Both the position numbers and the translations under genes were made by a program. A DNA stretch of 64,000 bases, taken from NCBI GenBank assembly GCA_034401135.1, contig JAWZSP010000002.1, positions 2,046,001-2,110,000 on the forward strand, read 5' to 3'. Below the pieces are notes generated by a model. That model saw only the letters and a list, made by a program, of their open reading frames with translations, had not been told where the DNA came from and did not search any database. This stretch comes from Volutella citrinella. Its lineage: Eukaryota; Ascomycota; Sordariomycetes; Hypocreales; Nectriaceae. Positions 47,218 to 58,380 of this stretch are shown piece after piece. Within the stretch, counting starts at the first letter, position 1. The number at the start of each line of letters is the position of its first letter.

Positions 47218-50200
47218 GTACCATTTGGAGGGGGCGGAAATTGGGGGCGGCAATGCACAGATGATACAGAGTTGAAACCGGTGGTGTGTATAGACTCAGA
47301 TGTACTTAGCCTCATCGTAAGGCGGAAGTGTGCGAGGGTAGCCAGTTCAATCAGACCATTTCTTTTCAAACATGGAGGGCCGGACATGGGAGCCGGCACC
47401 CCGGGCGAGCCTGCGGATAATGGTGTTTGGACGGGGGCCGACTGAGTCATGGAGGAGGATCCCGTGCAAACTGCCATGACAGCGGTGAAGGCAATTCGGC
47501 CGAACAGCCCTGCGGAGTGGGAGCTCCAGCTCCAGAATCGCCGTCGCCCAGTCCATGGCTCGGTCGGAGATTCCCCTGGATAGAATAGAATGGCGCAGGC
47601 ATTGAGCACTTGTGAATCCGTGCGAGGATAAGCACCAAAGATGCCGACAGGCACAGACGGAGGAAGAGGCTCTCGATAGGCCGTGATCGACAGCCTCATC
47701 TCGGCCGGGGGCGGCGGCTTGTCCCAACCCGTGCATTCGTAGCGCATCCGACGGTCTTGGCGCCGTTGCGGGCGGCCCTTGGATGTTCCCCGAGGCGCAA
47801 GTGCACAATCGGCGAGCCGGTCTGGTCATCGCTCAGGCAACAACTTTCCGATGGTAGCCAGTCAGAAGGCCGCAACGGCTATGGCCAAGGGTGGTCCCAA
47901 GGCTGGGTTACGGGTAAGCATCGAGGCGCGGGTCCTGTACGGTCTGATCCGCAGCTCCGTGGTGTGTGTTGCTGCTTCTATTCTCGACGATGAGCGACTC
48001 CACGCACCTGATTGGTGGCTGGCGTCAGATTGTAGGGATCAGCCTGGCCCGGCTTGGGAGAAGAGCCGAGAGAGCAGGTTAGACCATAGGAAGTAAGAGA
48101 AAACCAAAAGTCAAACCGCGACCACATGTGAAGGAGGCCATGGCCGCTCGTTACTCGTTACATGTGGCACTAGTGCTGCCATGGGCATCGGCGCATGGGC
48201 ACGAAAGCGGTACAGCTCAGATGCAGGCTCGATGCAGAGCCGAGACAGTGAGTCGGCCGGGTCATCGACGTTGCAGCAGAGGGAGCCAAACGAGCGAATC
48301 GCTAGTTGAGGACTGTGAGGGGGCCGGCGACAGAGAGGACAGATCTAAGACAAGGCCGGATGATCGCAGGCCCAAACCAGATCCCGAGGCCCGCAGCGAA
48401 GGCAGCGGCAGGAGGGAGGGGCGTGCCGCTAGGTGCACAGTCACACTTCCTGCCTAACATGGTATTGTCGCTCCCGCTAGGCATGCGGCAGCGAGCAAGA
48501 GTTGCTGTTGCCGCGTTTTCGTGATGGGAAGTCAGTGCGACTGCCATGGCTGGTGGTGCCGTCGTCATCGTCGATACGTAGCAGGAGCAGCCGCAGCGCA
48601 GCGACTGTAGCTACACCAGCAATAAACCGGGCAAGGCAGGCAAGCCCGGGCAGTTGTGGCACCCCCCCCCAGTGCTGCAGCCAAGCCGTACTCTTACTCT
48701 TATTCACAGCACCAAGAGGTTGTACAAGCTGCGGCTGCAATGCGAGTGTCGATATATTGCAACGGCCGAGTCGTAAGTATTATTAGTAACAGGCGCCGGC
48801 TTCTAGGCTACCCGGGCATCCAATGCGGAGGACAAGAACGCCGCTAAAAGCCCAAAACGGGAACCACAGCCAGCCATGCAATTGAACCATCATCGGTTCG
48901 CAGGAGGATGGGTGGTGACTCCGGGATCGAGCCTGGGTACCGGAGACCCTGGGTCGCCGCTTGGTGCAAAGAGTCGGGTCTAGAACCGACAGCTTCTGGC
49001 ACAGTGACGAAATGGCGGAGACTGGCGCCGTTGGGCTTCATCCAAGGCTGACTTGTCTCCGAGCCCACTGTAACTCAGGGTGCGCCATGGTTGGTTGAGC
49101 CTGGCGCCTGGGGAACGGCTGAGGCGGTGCATGCGGCTGGAGACGGGGCGGCGCAGGGCAGGGTGGGGTGGCGTCTGTCAGCACCAACGCGCCTAGGCAA
49201 CCAATGAAGTGCCCCTGACTCTATTTATACTGGCCAGAAAGTTCAGAAACGGACGGCGCTTAGTCGGCCGCACTGCACACCGGCCTAGCCAGTCGCGTGC
49301 CACAATGCCCTTGTCTTCGTACGGACCAGGATAGACGAAGAGCAGGCAAATCGCGTGCACTCCCCTTTCGGTTTTTCGTAGAATATCAGTTTCGGAGTTG
49401 ACAAGCAAGGCGCTGCCAATGCCCTGTGCCTCGTGCCCTGTGCTTTGACATGCAGGCCGCCTTGTCTCGCTGACTTAGCTCCATTTTACCGCCGCATGCA
49501 CGCTCGCGGTTATCTATTAGGCCCATTGACAGGCCTCGATACGCGGGTCCCACCTCGCACTTGACGTGAGAGCCTTTCTGTTCCATCCCGGGCAGGGTGC
49601 AGAAGAGCGGGATCGGTGGTTCCGGCGAAGCAAGCAGGTGCCGGCGGGCAAGCCAGGGTCGTCAACACTCGGTGACGAGCACAGACACACCACGGTGAGG
49701 CAGTATGTTGGGGGGTGCTGGTGGGTGGTTCTTGGCGGGCAAGGTGAGAGTTGCGCAGCCAGCGACATGGACCATGTGACGTACTGGGCATGGGTTAGTT
49801 CCGACAACCGAAAGCTCCGGATCGCAAACTCCTCCCCGAATTCTGAGAAGCCGCAGCCTGCATGGCGGCGTCGCGTGAGTGTGCTTGTAGACATTTGGCA
49901 TCAGCCCTCAGGCTGTAAGCCGCGTAAGGCTTGACAAATCTCTCCGACTGCTATCTCATCCCCCCACGCAAGGCTACCAGGCCCCAAGGCCAAGACGTCG
50001 AAACGTGCGTCGTCACCTGCGCCGCCTGTCGCTTATTCACCACACCTCAACACCATTTCCTTAGAGTGCTGCCCGTGTCAAGCAAAAGGCGCAGGCAAAC
50101 TGATATCATAATGCTCAGTGATGTCGCTTCTCACGACCAGGATCGAAGTCAAGGGGGGCTCCAACCACCAACGCACGGTCGCGCATGGGCATCCGCCTGC

Positions 50201-51909
50201 TTCGCTTCTGTAGCTCGGTCGTAAGTCCGGGGAAGGGTGGAAGCTAAATTCCCAATATCCCATGGAGGAGACCAGAACGCCGTGCGACGCAAAACCACAC
50301 ACAACCGGGGGCGGGACGGGGGATAGTGGATCGTGGGCACTAGGAGTGGATAGTCCGTAGTGGGGATGTCATGGCGGTGTCCGGCCGGGCTTGGCCGATG
50401 CGCCAACGCTGTATTCGCTGTGCTGCGCAGTCACGTTAGTGAGCAACCCGAAGGGCTCCGGCAGTGGTAATAGCGGGATTACGTGCGGTCCAGTCACACC
50501 CCACCCTCCCCCTGTAAGTCGCTATTGTGCCGCTGTTGAGTCTGCCACCGAAATACTTCCTGTCATGGAGCCCGTGTCATAGTGCGTCCAATCGAAGGGT
50601 TTTGATTTTGGGAGTCTCACAAGAATGCCCTGGAGAGGCCAGAGGTTGGCTGTTCGGCAGATACCAACACGTCGCGCCGCAGCACAGCCAGTGCACGTCG
50701 GTATCGAATACGAGATCCGCGATCTGGCAATGCTCCTGTGAGCGCTGGGCTACGGTCGCAGAGGATGCTGTTCTCTGTCGCCGAGCTGACTCATGCGTGT
50801 CCATTCCCCGGCATGTAGCCGGCCGGAAGATACTCGATTCGTTTTGAGGCTGTCGGCCGAGAAATCATCGCGACACGTCGTCACGTTGTGCCAGGCTTTC
50901 CGCAGCGTCCGGCTGGATTGATCACGCGTCCGCGTTTACATGCGACGAAACAAGGGAGAGTTGGGGGGCATGCGCGGCGAGCGACAAGCCATGCCCCAGA
51001 CCGGATTGAATGAGCGACCCAATGACGTCGCCGATCCGAGATCCCCGTCCCAAAGCCTCGGGTCTCTTGTGAGTCCCTTCTAAGTGCCGCCTAGCTCGTG
51101 CCTTGCAGGGTCTTGCCCAAGAGGTGGTGTCTGCTCTCTCACGTCTTCATGACAATCCTCGCCGCGATTACCACCAGCTGGCCCTATCCGGCACCTCGTC
51201 GTCGCCGGGGTATCGCAGTCAAACAGACCTGCTCCAGAGAAGTTTCCATCCTTCTTCCAGAAGAGTGCGTGAGGCCTCAAGGCGTCCACCATCCAAGGGT
51301 CCCAGGCAGCAGGCAGATGACCAGGGGGTAATTGCAAAAGGGCAGCATGGGGTTACATTACCCGCAGCCCGGGTACCGAACTTGTCAGGGCTGTGGCTGA
51401 TGCCGCCCCGCCGTTTTGGTCCACGGAACGGGAGGATTGGGAGCACGGTTTATTGGCGTAAGCAGGAGAGACAGGGAGAGAGTGTGGGTGGGTGAGCAAC
51501 CCAGTCAGTGTGCACCCTGGAGGGTGAAGCGACGCCCCCCGTCTGTGTAGCACACGGGCCTGTGGCGGCGCTCACGGGGCTGAAGGCTGGTGAGAATGAC
51601 TCCAAGTCGACTTTGCCGCGATCCTCAGCCCTATAACCCTCGTTCTCACAGGCCCGCTTCTTCCAACCACGCCCCAGCCCGACCCTTGTCTTGTCGCCGA
51701 CATGGCGCAGCACTCTCACGTCCGCTGCTTTGACGCTTAGGAACACCCATCTGCCGTGCTGTTTCTTTGTTTGGCAGCGGGATGTGGAACACGGAAAGTC
51801 CAGGGTGTAAGGCTTGCAGATGTCGTCAAGCATGGCGCAAGCGGCCGCTTTTCCTTGGAACCGGCTCGCAGGCTATTCAAAACGTCAGCTAGATGCCATC
51901 GACGTTCTG

Positions 51910-51917
51910 TATATAAG
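51910..51917 (+). promoter_or_regulatory. TATA box of the GRSGYN-repeat gene
   Basis: TATATAAG lies 213 bp before the start codon at 52123. A consensus TATA box plus a leader of about 180 nt is usual for strongly inducible fungal genes. Confidence 0.55.
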
Positions 51918-51962
51918 ACCCAGGTGTTTCCCGTCTTGAGAACTATTTTCTTCGGCATCATT

Positions 51963-51991
51963 CCACACACACATACACACTCACACACACT
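51963..51991 (+). repeat. CA-rich tract in the presumed 5' leader
   Basis: An imperfect (CA)n run broken by single T residues lies between the TATA box and the start codon. C/A-rich, G-poor leaders are typical of highly translated fungal mRNAs. Confidence 0.7.
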
Positions 51992-52122
51992 TCACTCTTA
52001 TACTCGACATCTTCAAACCTGCTGGCACTGCTTCCAAACACACAAAAACCAACCTAAACCACACCAACACTACCAGCACCTCACTCAAAAAACATACCCG
52101 CTTCGCTCCATTTAACATCACA

Positions 52123-52314
52123 ATGGCTGCTTTCACCTCTTCAGACTCTATGGCCTCTGCCGTCTCCTTCGGCCGCTCTGGCTACAACAAGGATGGCAAT
52201 GACGACAACACCACGTTCGTCAACCGTGGCCGATCTGGTTACAATGGCCCTGACGATGACGAGCCCGAGGGTGACAAGGGCCGCTCTGGCTACAACGACT
52301 CTGACGACGAGTGA
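52123..52314 (+). CDS. small disordered protein with three GRSGYN repeats, unknown function
   Basis: The gene encodes 63 aa, with its ATG in an excellent context (ATCACAATGGCT). GRSGYN occurs three times, at residues 17-22, 36-41 and 53-58, each followed by an acidic segment (KDGNDDN, GPDDDE, DSDDE). The three copies use different synonymous codons (CGC/CGA, GGC/GGT, AAC/AAT), so the peptide rather than the DNA has been conserved. There is no signal peptide, transmembrane segment or Kex2 (KR) site. The protein is very hydrophilic and likely unfolded. The leader and TATA box suggest strong regulated expression. The stop overlaps a GTGAGC donor-like sequence, so a further exon is possible but unsupported. 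I do not recognise the family; a stress- or development-induced hydrophilic protein is only a guess. Confidence 0.75.
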   Translation: MAAFTSSDSMASAVSFGRSGYNKDGNDDNTTFVNRGRSGYNGPDDDEPEGDKGRSGYNDSDDE

Positions 52315-52791
52315 GCTCGACAATCCTGTTTTCGTCCCCTACGAACAGGGACATTGATTCCTTTAATGCATTGCATCGGCGTTGGTCCTTTGGTGTACAA
52401 CATTCTCCGCATTCACATCTCTCGCATTGCGCAGCGTTGCATTTTTGATGGCCACGTTAGCGTTGACCCTGCAATTGCCATGGTCCATGAGCAGGAAATC
52501 AGGGAACGCGGGGGCCAGTCAGCCCTCTTACACCAAAAGTTGCTTCTCATGAGCGGCACACGGTTCCCGGTTTCCTACCATTAGAATTTTCGATTCATGA
52601 TACTTGTTCTGAAGCCCGGGTGGCGGAAAACGAGCTGTTGGTTTTGTCTTGCATCGCAATTTGTGCTTTCTTTTCGCATCGGCAGGAGTTTAGACCTTAG
52701 ACAGCATGATCAATCACTCAAGCGTTAGTTGGCTTTCAAGCGTTTTCGCAATAGATCAATATTCCATCTTTCGAATCCTCTCCTGACACCC
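52315..52791. other. intergenic, convergent 3' regions
   Basis: This holds the 3' region of the GRSGYN gene and the end of MSS1. No protein-like frame is seen. Confidence 0.55.
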
Positions 52792-54694
52792 TCACTTTCC
52801 AACGCAGAATCTGAGTAGCTCGTGTTAGCGCAGATCAATTGGCGGCAAGCCCCATAGTCAAAGACGGTACGAGGCCAGACGCAAGGGACAGCCGGCAGGC
52901 CATCCCTTCTTGGGTCAGCACTCACTTTTCAAAGATTACCCCCAGCACATCCTCCACATCTCCAAATTCTCCGCGGCCTGTGATTTGTGCAAGGCTGTCA
53001 GCGGCATAGCGCAAAAATTCCGCTGCTAGCACCGTGTCTGCGTCCACTCCTTCATCCTGGGGCTTTGCTTCAGCCATAAAGTCTTCCAAGTGGAGTCGAC
53101 ATTTGACCAGAAGTTGGCGCTGACGCTCTGTTACGCCTAGAAGGTCTTGAAGATCGGCGGGCATCGACGTCATGTTCGTAAAACAGTCAACAAGGCGGTC
53201 CATCACAGACTGGATGCCACCGGGATCCTTCGTGCCCGCCTCCCCGACAGCCTGCTTACAAGAAATAGCAATGACCTCAGCCCCCACGAATTTGGGGGCC
53301 TTCTTCTGAATGGCCTGATGAAACGTTTCAAGGAGCGATGCGAACGTTTCCTCGCTAACCGAGTCTCGTTTGTTGACCACAATCAATCGAGACTCCGCCC
53401 CTGCGGCCAATTCAAGTGTTTCCTCGTCGTATTGGATAGAAGGTACTCCGTGGCTATGCTCAACTGAGGCAAGAACAACCACAATGTCGGAGTCAAGGGC
53501 CTTTTGCTTTGCCCTTCGAATTCCCTCTTGTTCAACGGCACCTATCGGGCTGGCCACCAGCCCCTTAGCCTTCTCCGACTGTGAGGAGCGAAATCCAGCA
53601 GTGTCCGCAAAGGAACAGAGGTAGCCTCGGATGTCAAGGCTGGCCTCCACAATGTCTCGTGTCGTTCCAGCTTCGCCGGACACAATGGATGCCTCTCTCC
53701 CAACGATTATGTTCATTAGCGAGCTCTTTCCGACATTGGGGGGGCCCAGGAGAGCGATACGAATGCCGCTTCTCAGCAGTTCACTCCGCTGGCTCCCTTT
53801 CTCATGCAGTTCAATGCTTTGCAGGATGCTAGAAACCTGCTTTGTGACATTCTCAAGCAGCTCTGCTTGTGAATCGTCAAAGTGCTGGTCTTCTGAGAAG
53901 TCAATCAGGGCCTCGATTTCCCCCCTGGCCAATAACAACTGTTGCCTCCAGGCTTCGTAGGTCCGGCCGAGGGCACCAGAATTGCCTCGCACTGCAGCGC
54001 GACGCTGTTGCTCAGTCTCGGCTGCAAGGGTGTCACTCAATGACTCAATCTGCGCCAGGTCCAGCCTGTTATGGAAGAAGGCCCGCTTCGTAAACTCGCC
54101 GGCCTCCGCGTATCGGATACGTCCACTGGCAGCACAACGAGGGATGGCGGACAGTACTGCCCTGACAGTGGCAGTCCCACCATGAACATGCAGTTCTAAG
54201 ACGTCTTCTCCTGTAACAGTACTCGGGGCTGGAAAGTAGAGCACTAGCGCTTCAGAGTCTAGTACGTTGGCATTGGGGCCTGCAGCTGTGGGATCAAAGA
54301 GCGACCGAACGGCAGCAAATCTCGGCCTGGGCAAGGCCTTCTCGGGGCAAATGGCCCTGTATATCTGCCCATTGGTCAATTTAGTCTGCGTAGGATGCCA
54401 GGGGCGAGGCACACATACCTCGAGGCACGAGGGGCCGGAAATTCTGATAACAGCTATCCCTGCAGGGCCTTGGGCCGTTGAGAGAGCATAGATGGTGTCG
54501 CCAATGGCAGGGAACGCCGGTTGGTCACCTGCGCCATGATATGACCGCGCCTGCTGAGTGGGAAATGAGATTGCCCCCAATGACCGCCGTGTGGTCGCTC
54601 CGTAGGATTCGACGGAGGTCACTTGTGTCAGCGACCGCGTCAGAGGGATGGCGCAGGTGAGTCCCAAGCGGTGGCCAAGAATGCGTCTGAGCAT
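52792..54694 (-). CDS. MSS1: mitochondrial tRNA-modification GTPase Mss1 (MnmE family)
   Basis: Exons 54694-52926 and 52810-52792 (115-bp intron, GTGAGT...TACTCAG) encode 595 aa. Residues 1-55 look like a mitochondrial targeting peptide. The N-terminal folate-binding domain carries DTIYALSTAQGPAGIAVIRISG and HVHGGTATV. The G domain has GPPNVGKSS (P-loop, about residue 318), DTAGFR and NKRD. The ending is built only by splicing: the 19-nt last exon supplies FCVGK, the conserved C-terminal FC[IV]GK of MnmE whose Cys is needed for activity. With Mto1, the protein installs the carboxymethylaminomethyl-type modification at U34 of mitochondrial tRNAs. Reading through the intron would end at FEK and lose the motif. 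Confidence 0.93.
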
Positions 54695-56278
54695 CGGCGT
54701 AGTAATGAGCGATGGTGGTCAAATTAAATTCATTGAAATGAGTGTGGAATTTATGTGCATTGCGCGCGATGGGCTTTGTCGAAGGTAGAAGAGGCGAAGT
54801 CAAAATTGAGGAGCAGAGGCCTGAGGTTGGAGCGTCATAGGTAGGTAACGAGGCTCAAGGCACCCGCTGCACCTGCCACAATCGTGGGGTGCATCCCCCA
54901 GCACCAGCCGCCGGGGTTGTGTAAACGGTGGCAGCTGTTGCCAACTTCGCCAGCTACTACGCCGATGGAATATTCGCTAAAAAAAAAAAGAAGAAGAAAA
55001 AAGGTATCGCCTAACAAATGCACGAATTCGGCGAGCTTATTCTTCTTGTTAAACTGTTTTAGATTGAGGTTATTGTTGCGTCTGTCCAAAGTCGGCGTCT
55101 GCTTTGTGGGGCAGTTGAGTGGTCCTGTCCTTCACTTGAACATCACGAATCTCACTCCCCAATCGCCACCTCCAGCAGTCGCAAATTTGTGGATGAAGCG
55201 AAACAGCTTAGCACTCCTCCCCAGAGATGGAATTAGAGCAAAAGAGCCCAGTATAGTCGACAGAACATGATAGCCTTGAGAACCTTTCGGTAGTGCTGTC
55301 AGAGTCTAGCAAGGCTTTACCCGTCACCAGCACGTCTCTGAGAAGCAAAATGAACGCGGCACCCTGCACAACGTTTTGCTCTAGCTGTATTATGATGATG
55401 CTCCAGTGAGGTTGTTGTAAAGAGGCTCAAGATGCGCTTTAGCCTATAGCATTTAGGTAGTGCTTCAATATATCCGCAAGTCAGGTATGCATGCTTCAAG
55501 AGTCTTTCCAGGTCCAACGAGGGCAGAGCAATTCTAAAGATCAAAATATCAGGGGATAATTAAACAGCCTGAGATGTGGCAGCCGGGGTCGGAGCAGTCG
55601 CAATGTTGAGTCTGGCATAGCTAGAATGTTCGGCTGCCAGCTACATGGGGGCATCCAGGCGACAGCTACGAGATACAGGATACGCAACGATACGACGCAG
55701 CAGACCAAAACCAAGTGCTTTTGTGCCAAACCAGGGTGGAAATTGGCCTATTCAGCCACTTCTGCCCCCGATTGATTGTCCTTTGTCGAATTACGGCAAC
55801 TATACAGTGCCAAGCCAATTTCCCAAAACGAGATGGATGACAGCAACGCAGCATTCAAGCCCCCAGTGCAGTGTGGAAGCCAACAGGGAGTTGCCAACAG
55901 CTATTACCCGCTTCGCAATAGATCGTTTTTTTTTTCTTTGCTCTGTATTGGAAATTTGTTCATCGCAGAAACCATCACGGTGTTGCCCACTTCAAGGTCG
56001 GCCTGAGAGGCGCTCCTCAAGGAGGAAAGCGGTGTGGCGGAGTATCCACGGCAGAATACCAGGCTCTCGCCCACCAGCACGCGGCAAGGCGACGAAGCTT
56101 GAGCTGCCTGGCCGTTTATGCTGCGTGGACCTGGACCTCACTTGGCCCTTGCTTGACGACCTCATCACCACAACCTACAACTTCGCACCTACTCTCTCAT
56201 CCACGCCACCATCCACACTGCTGCATCCTCCTTCGACCTCGCTGACCGCGACGCTGCCGCTGCAGCTACATATTCACC
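54695..56278. other. divergent region between MSS1 and PRE5
   Basis: This is 1.6 kb without protein-like frames. An A/G tract lies at 54977-55001. The stretch 56150-56278 is C/A-rich and looks like the PRE5 leader. No PACE-type proteasome element (GGTGGCAAA) was found in it on either strand. Confidence 0.55.
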
Positions 56279-57229
56279 ATGTTCCGCAACAACTACGATA
56301 ACGATTCGGTCACATTGTACGCCCCCCCGCCCAGCTTGGAGCTTGCCCAGCCCAGACGGCAGCTCCCCTCGCGCGTCCCAACAAGCTGACACTGCCTAGC
56401 TCCCCGCAGGGCCGAATATTCCAGATCGAGTATGCCGCCGAGGCTGTGAAGCAGGGTTCCGTCGTCGTTGGCATCGCCAGCAAGACCCATGCCGTGCTCT
56501 GCGCAATCAAGGTATGCAAGAGCAGTCCTTTGACCACCATGCGACGCAGTTGCAAGGAGGAACCATTCCATGTCTGACCTCTTCCTCTAGCGCAATGCCG
56601 AGGAGCTGTCCTCCTACCAGAAGAAGCTGTTCTGCGTCGATGAGCATGCCGGTATCGCCATCGCTGGTCTCACCTCCGACGCCCGTGTTCTCTCCAACTT
56701 CATGAAGCAGCAGTGCCTCGGCCACCGACTTACCTACGGCCGCGCGATTCCTCTCCGCTCCCTTGTCGATATGATCGGCGAGAAGGCTCAGATCAACACC
56801 CAAGTCTACGGCAAGCGACCGTACGGCGTCGGCCTACTAGTCGCTGGCGTGGACGAGCGTGGCCCCCACCTGTTCGAATTCCAGCCCTCGGGCATGACAG
56901 AGGAGATGCTTGCCTTTGCCATCGGTGCGCGAAGTCAGATGGCCCGGACGTACCTGGAGCGAAACATTGAGGAGTTTGCCGACTGCTCGCGCGAGGAGCT
57001 CATCAAGCACGGCCTCAAGGCTCTCAAGGAGAGTCTAGTGCAAGACAAGGAGCTGACGGTGGAGAACACATCCGTCGGCGTGGTGGGACTCAAGCCGGAC
57101 GGCAACGGTGTCGAACCCTTCAAGCTGTACGACGGGTTCGAGGTACAGGAGTGGATCGAGAGCGTGGCTGACGGACAGGGCGGTAGCGAGGATGCTGAGG
57201 ATGCCGAGGGCATGGAGGTAGACAGCTAG
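56279..57229 (+). CDS. PRE5: 20S proteasome alpha subunit Pre5 (alpha6/PSMA1)
   Basis: Exons 56279-56316, 56400-56511 and 56591-57229 (introns of 83 and 79 bp) encode 262 aa. The protein opens [32 protein letters not shown], the alpha-subunit N-terminal signature (YD...FSPxGRxxQxEYA), and continues with [11 protein letters not shown] and [14 protein letters not shown]. The MFRNxYD start and the [14 protein letters not shown] segment match the PSMA1/Pre5 branch. The C-terminus is acidic ([15 protein letters not shown]). The subunit forms part of the gated outer ring of the 20S core. The first exon is only 38 nt and its splice donor (GTACGC) is directly supported by the restored FSPQG motif. 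Confidence 0.95.
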
Positions 57230-57577
57230 ACGGTGGAGCATTTGGGACGGCTCGACAACAAACCAGGCGTACGAGAGCGGTCCCCAACGTAGTTAGATCA
57301 TGTACAATTACGAGTCTGCTGCGGCAGCATTCACGGGTCTCACGTCAAGTGGGTTTGAAAGCAATACTATTGATCATCAAGTCATCTATGGAATACTACT
57401 CACACACATCTAAATGCCGTATGCAAGCCCGGAGAGGAGGGAGATTACCCAATGCAAATGCGCCGGTGTAAACGCCGTTCCACAGCCACGAATACCATGG
57501 GTTCTAAAGCGAATCCAGGGCCATCACGTTTCCCAAGCGCCATTACCAAGCTCCGCTACGGACCCTGTGTGTCCGCA
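57230..57577. other. intergenic, convergent 3' regions
   Basis: This holds the 3' ends of PRE5 (plus) and the LOG-family gene (minus). No coding potential is seen. Confidence 0.55.
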
Positions 57578-58380
57578 CTATTGGCTGCCCCACTGCAGCT
57601 GATAGATGCCGTCCGAGACCTTGTACTCGGTCAGCGCCTTGATAGCTCCCTCCGGTGTGTTTGAGGTGACAAGAATGTCCTTGTTGACCGGCTTGACGAA
57701 TCCCTCAGCGGCCGCCTTGTCGAGCCACTGGACGATGCCGTCCCAGTAGCCGTCAATGTTGAGCAGCACGATGCCGCAGCTGTGGATGCCCAGCTGGTTC
57801 CAGGTGGTGGTCTCGAAGATCTCCTCCATGGTACCGAAGCCGCCGCTCAGGCCGATGAAGCCGCTGCCGGGACCGCCGGCAAAGACCTCCTCAGCCATGA
57901 GCTTCTTACGCGTGTGCATATCCTTGACAACTGTGGTGCGGCCGTAGAGAGACTCCTCGGGGACGAACTGGTTGTTCTTGTTCACGGTCTGGTAGGTGCC
58001 GTCACGCTCATACCGCACCAGCGCCTCGGGGATGATGCCGTGAACCGAGTCGGGGCCATTGATGGAGCATAGGGTCTTTGCGACCTCGCCCATGAGGCCT
58101 ACAGTGCCGCCGCCATAGACTTCATATGTGGGTCAGCGTCGTAGCTAAGGCGGATATGTGGATGCGGATGTCGGCAGTGTGACTCACCTAGGTCAATGTT
58201 GTTGGCAGCCATTGCTCGACCGAGTTGGCGAGCAGCCTCGATATGAGCGGGATTCGTGCCGGCACTGGCGCCGCAGTAAACGCAAATCTTGGTGCGCGGG
58301 ACGCCGTTGGAGTGGCCATTGCTGGTAGCCGACCCGATGGTGGCGTCGGCGACTTGTGTGGTGGAATGGTCGGCAGTCAT
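57578..58380 (-). CDS. LOG-family protein (putative cytokinin riboside 5'-monophosphate phosphoribohydrolase)
   Basis: Exons 58380-58188 and 58119-57578 (68-bp intron, GTGAGT...ATGAAG) encode 244 aa. The Rossmann-like fold opens KICVYCGASAGTNPAHIEAA, continues across the splice as NNIDLVYGGGTVGLMG (residues 65-75 in exon 2), and carries MHTRKKLM (132-138) and LSGGFGTMEEIFE (155-167). These correspond to the LOG active-site motifs M-H-x-R-K and P-G-G-x-G-T-x-x-E, with Ser in place of the first Pro. Characterised family members release free cytokinin bases by removing ribose 5-phosphate; many are still labelled lysine decarboxylase. Several plant-associated fungi use LOG enzymes to make cytokinins. 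No adjacent isopentenyltransferase gene is seen, so a cytokinin role is not proven here. Confidence 0.85.

Larger units (their letters stand above)
47218..52122. other. 4.9-kb gene-poor region upstream of the GRSGYN-repeat gene
   Basis: This is the longest gap in the window. Six-frame reading gives only short frames of biased composition, no domain and no consistent splice pattern. There are no recognisable transposon proteins or terminal repeats. The last ~230 bp carry a TATA box and a CA-rich leader for the next gene. Two TGACGTC cores occur in the window, one of them here (about 51022). A non-coding RNA or an eroded element cannot be excluded. Confidence 0.5.

Noticed and set aside
48860..49040. 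Possible tRNA-like T-arm (GTCGG-TTCTAGA-CCCGAC on the minus strand)
   Set aside because: The loop departs from the TTCRANY consensus, and no matching acceptor, D-arm or anticodon arm could be folded around it.
49517..49934. Opposing frames of 122-125 codons in the gene-poor region
   Set aside because: They have no domain, no conserved start context and no splice continuation; composition is that of random GC-rich DNA.
52123..52314. Dikaritin/ustiloxin-type RiPP precursor or repeat pheromone
   Set aside because: It lacks a signal peptide and Kex2 KR sites between repeats, and no UstY-like oxidase gene is nearby.
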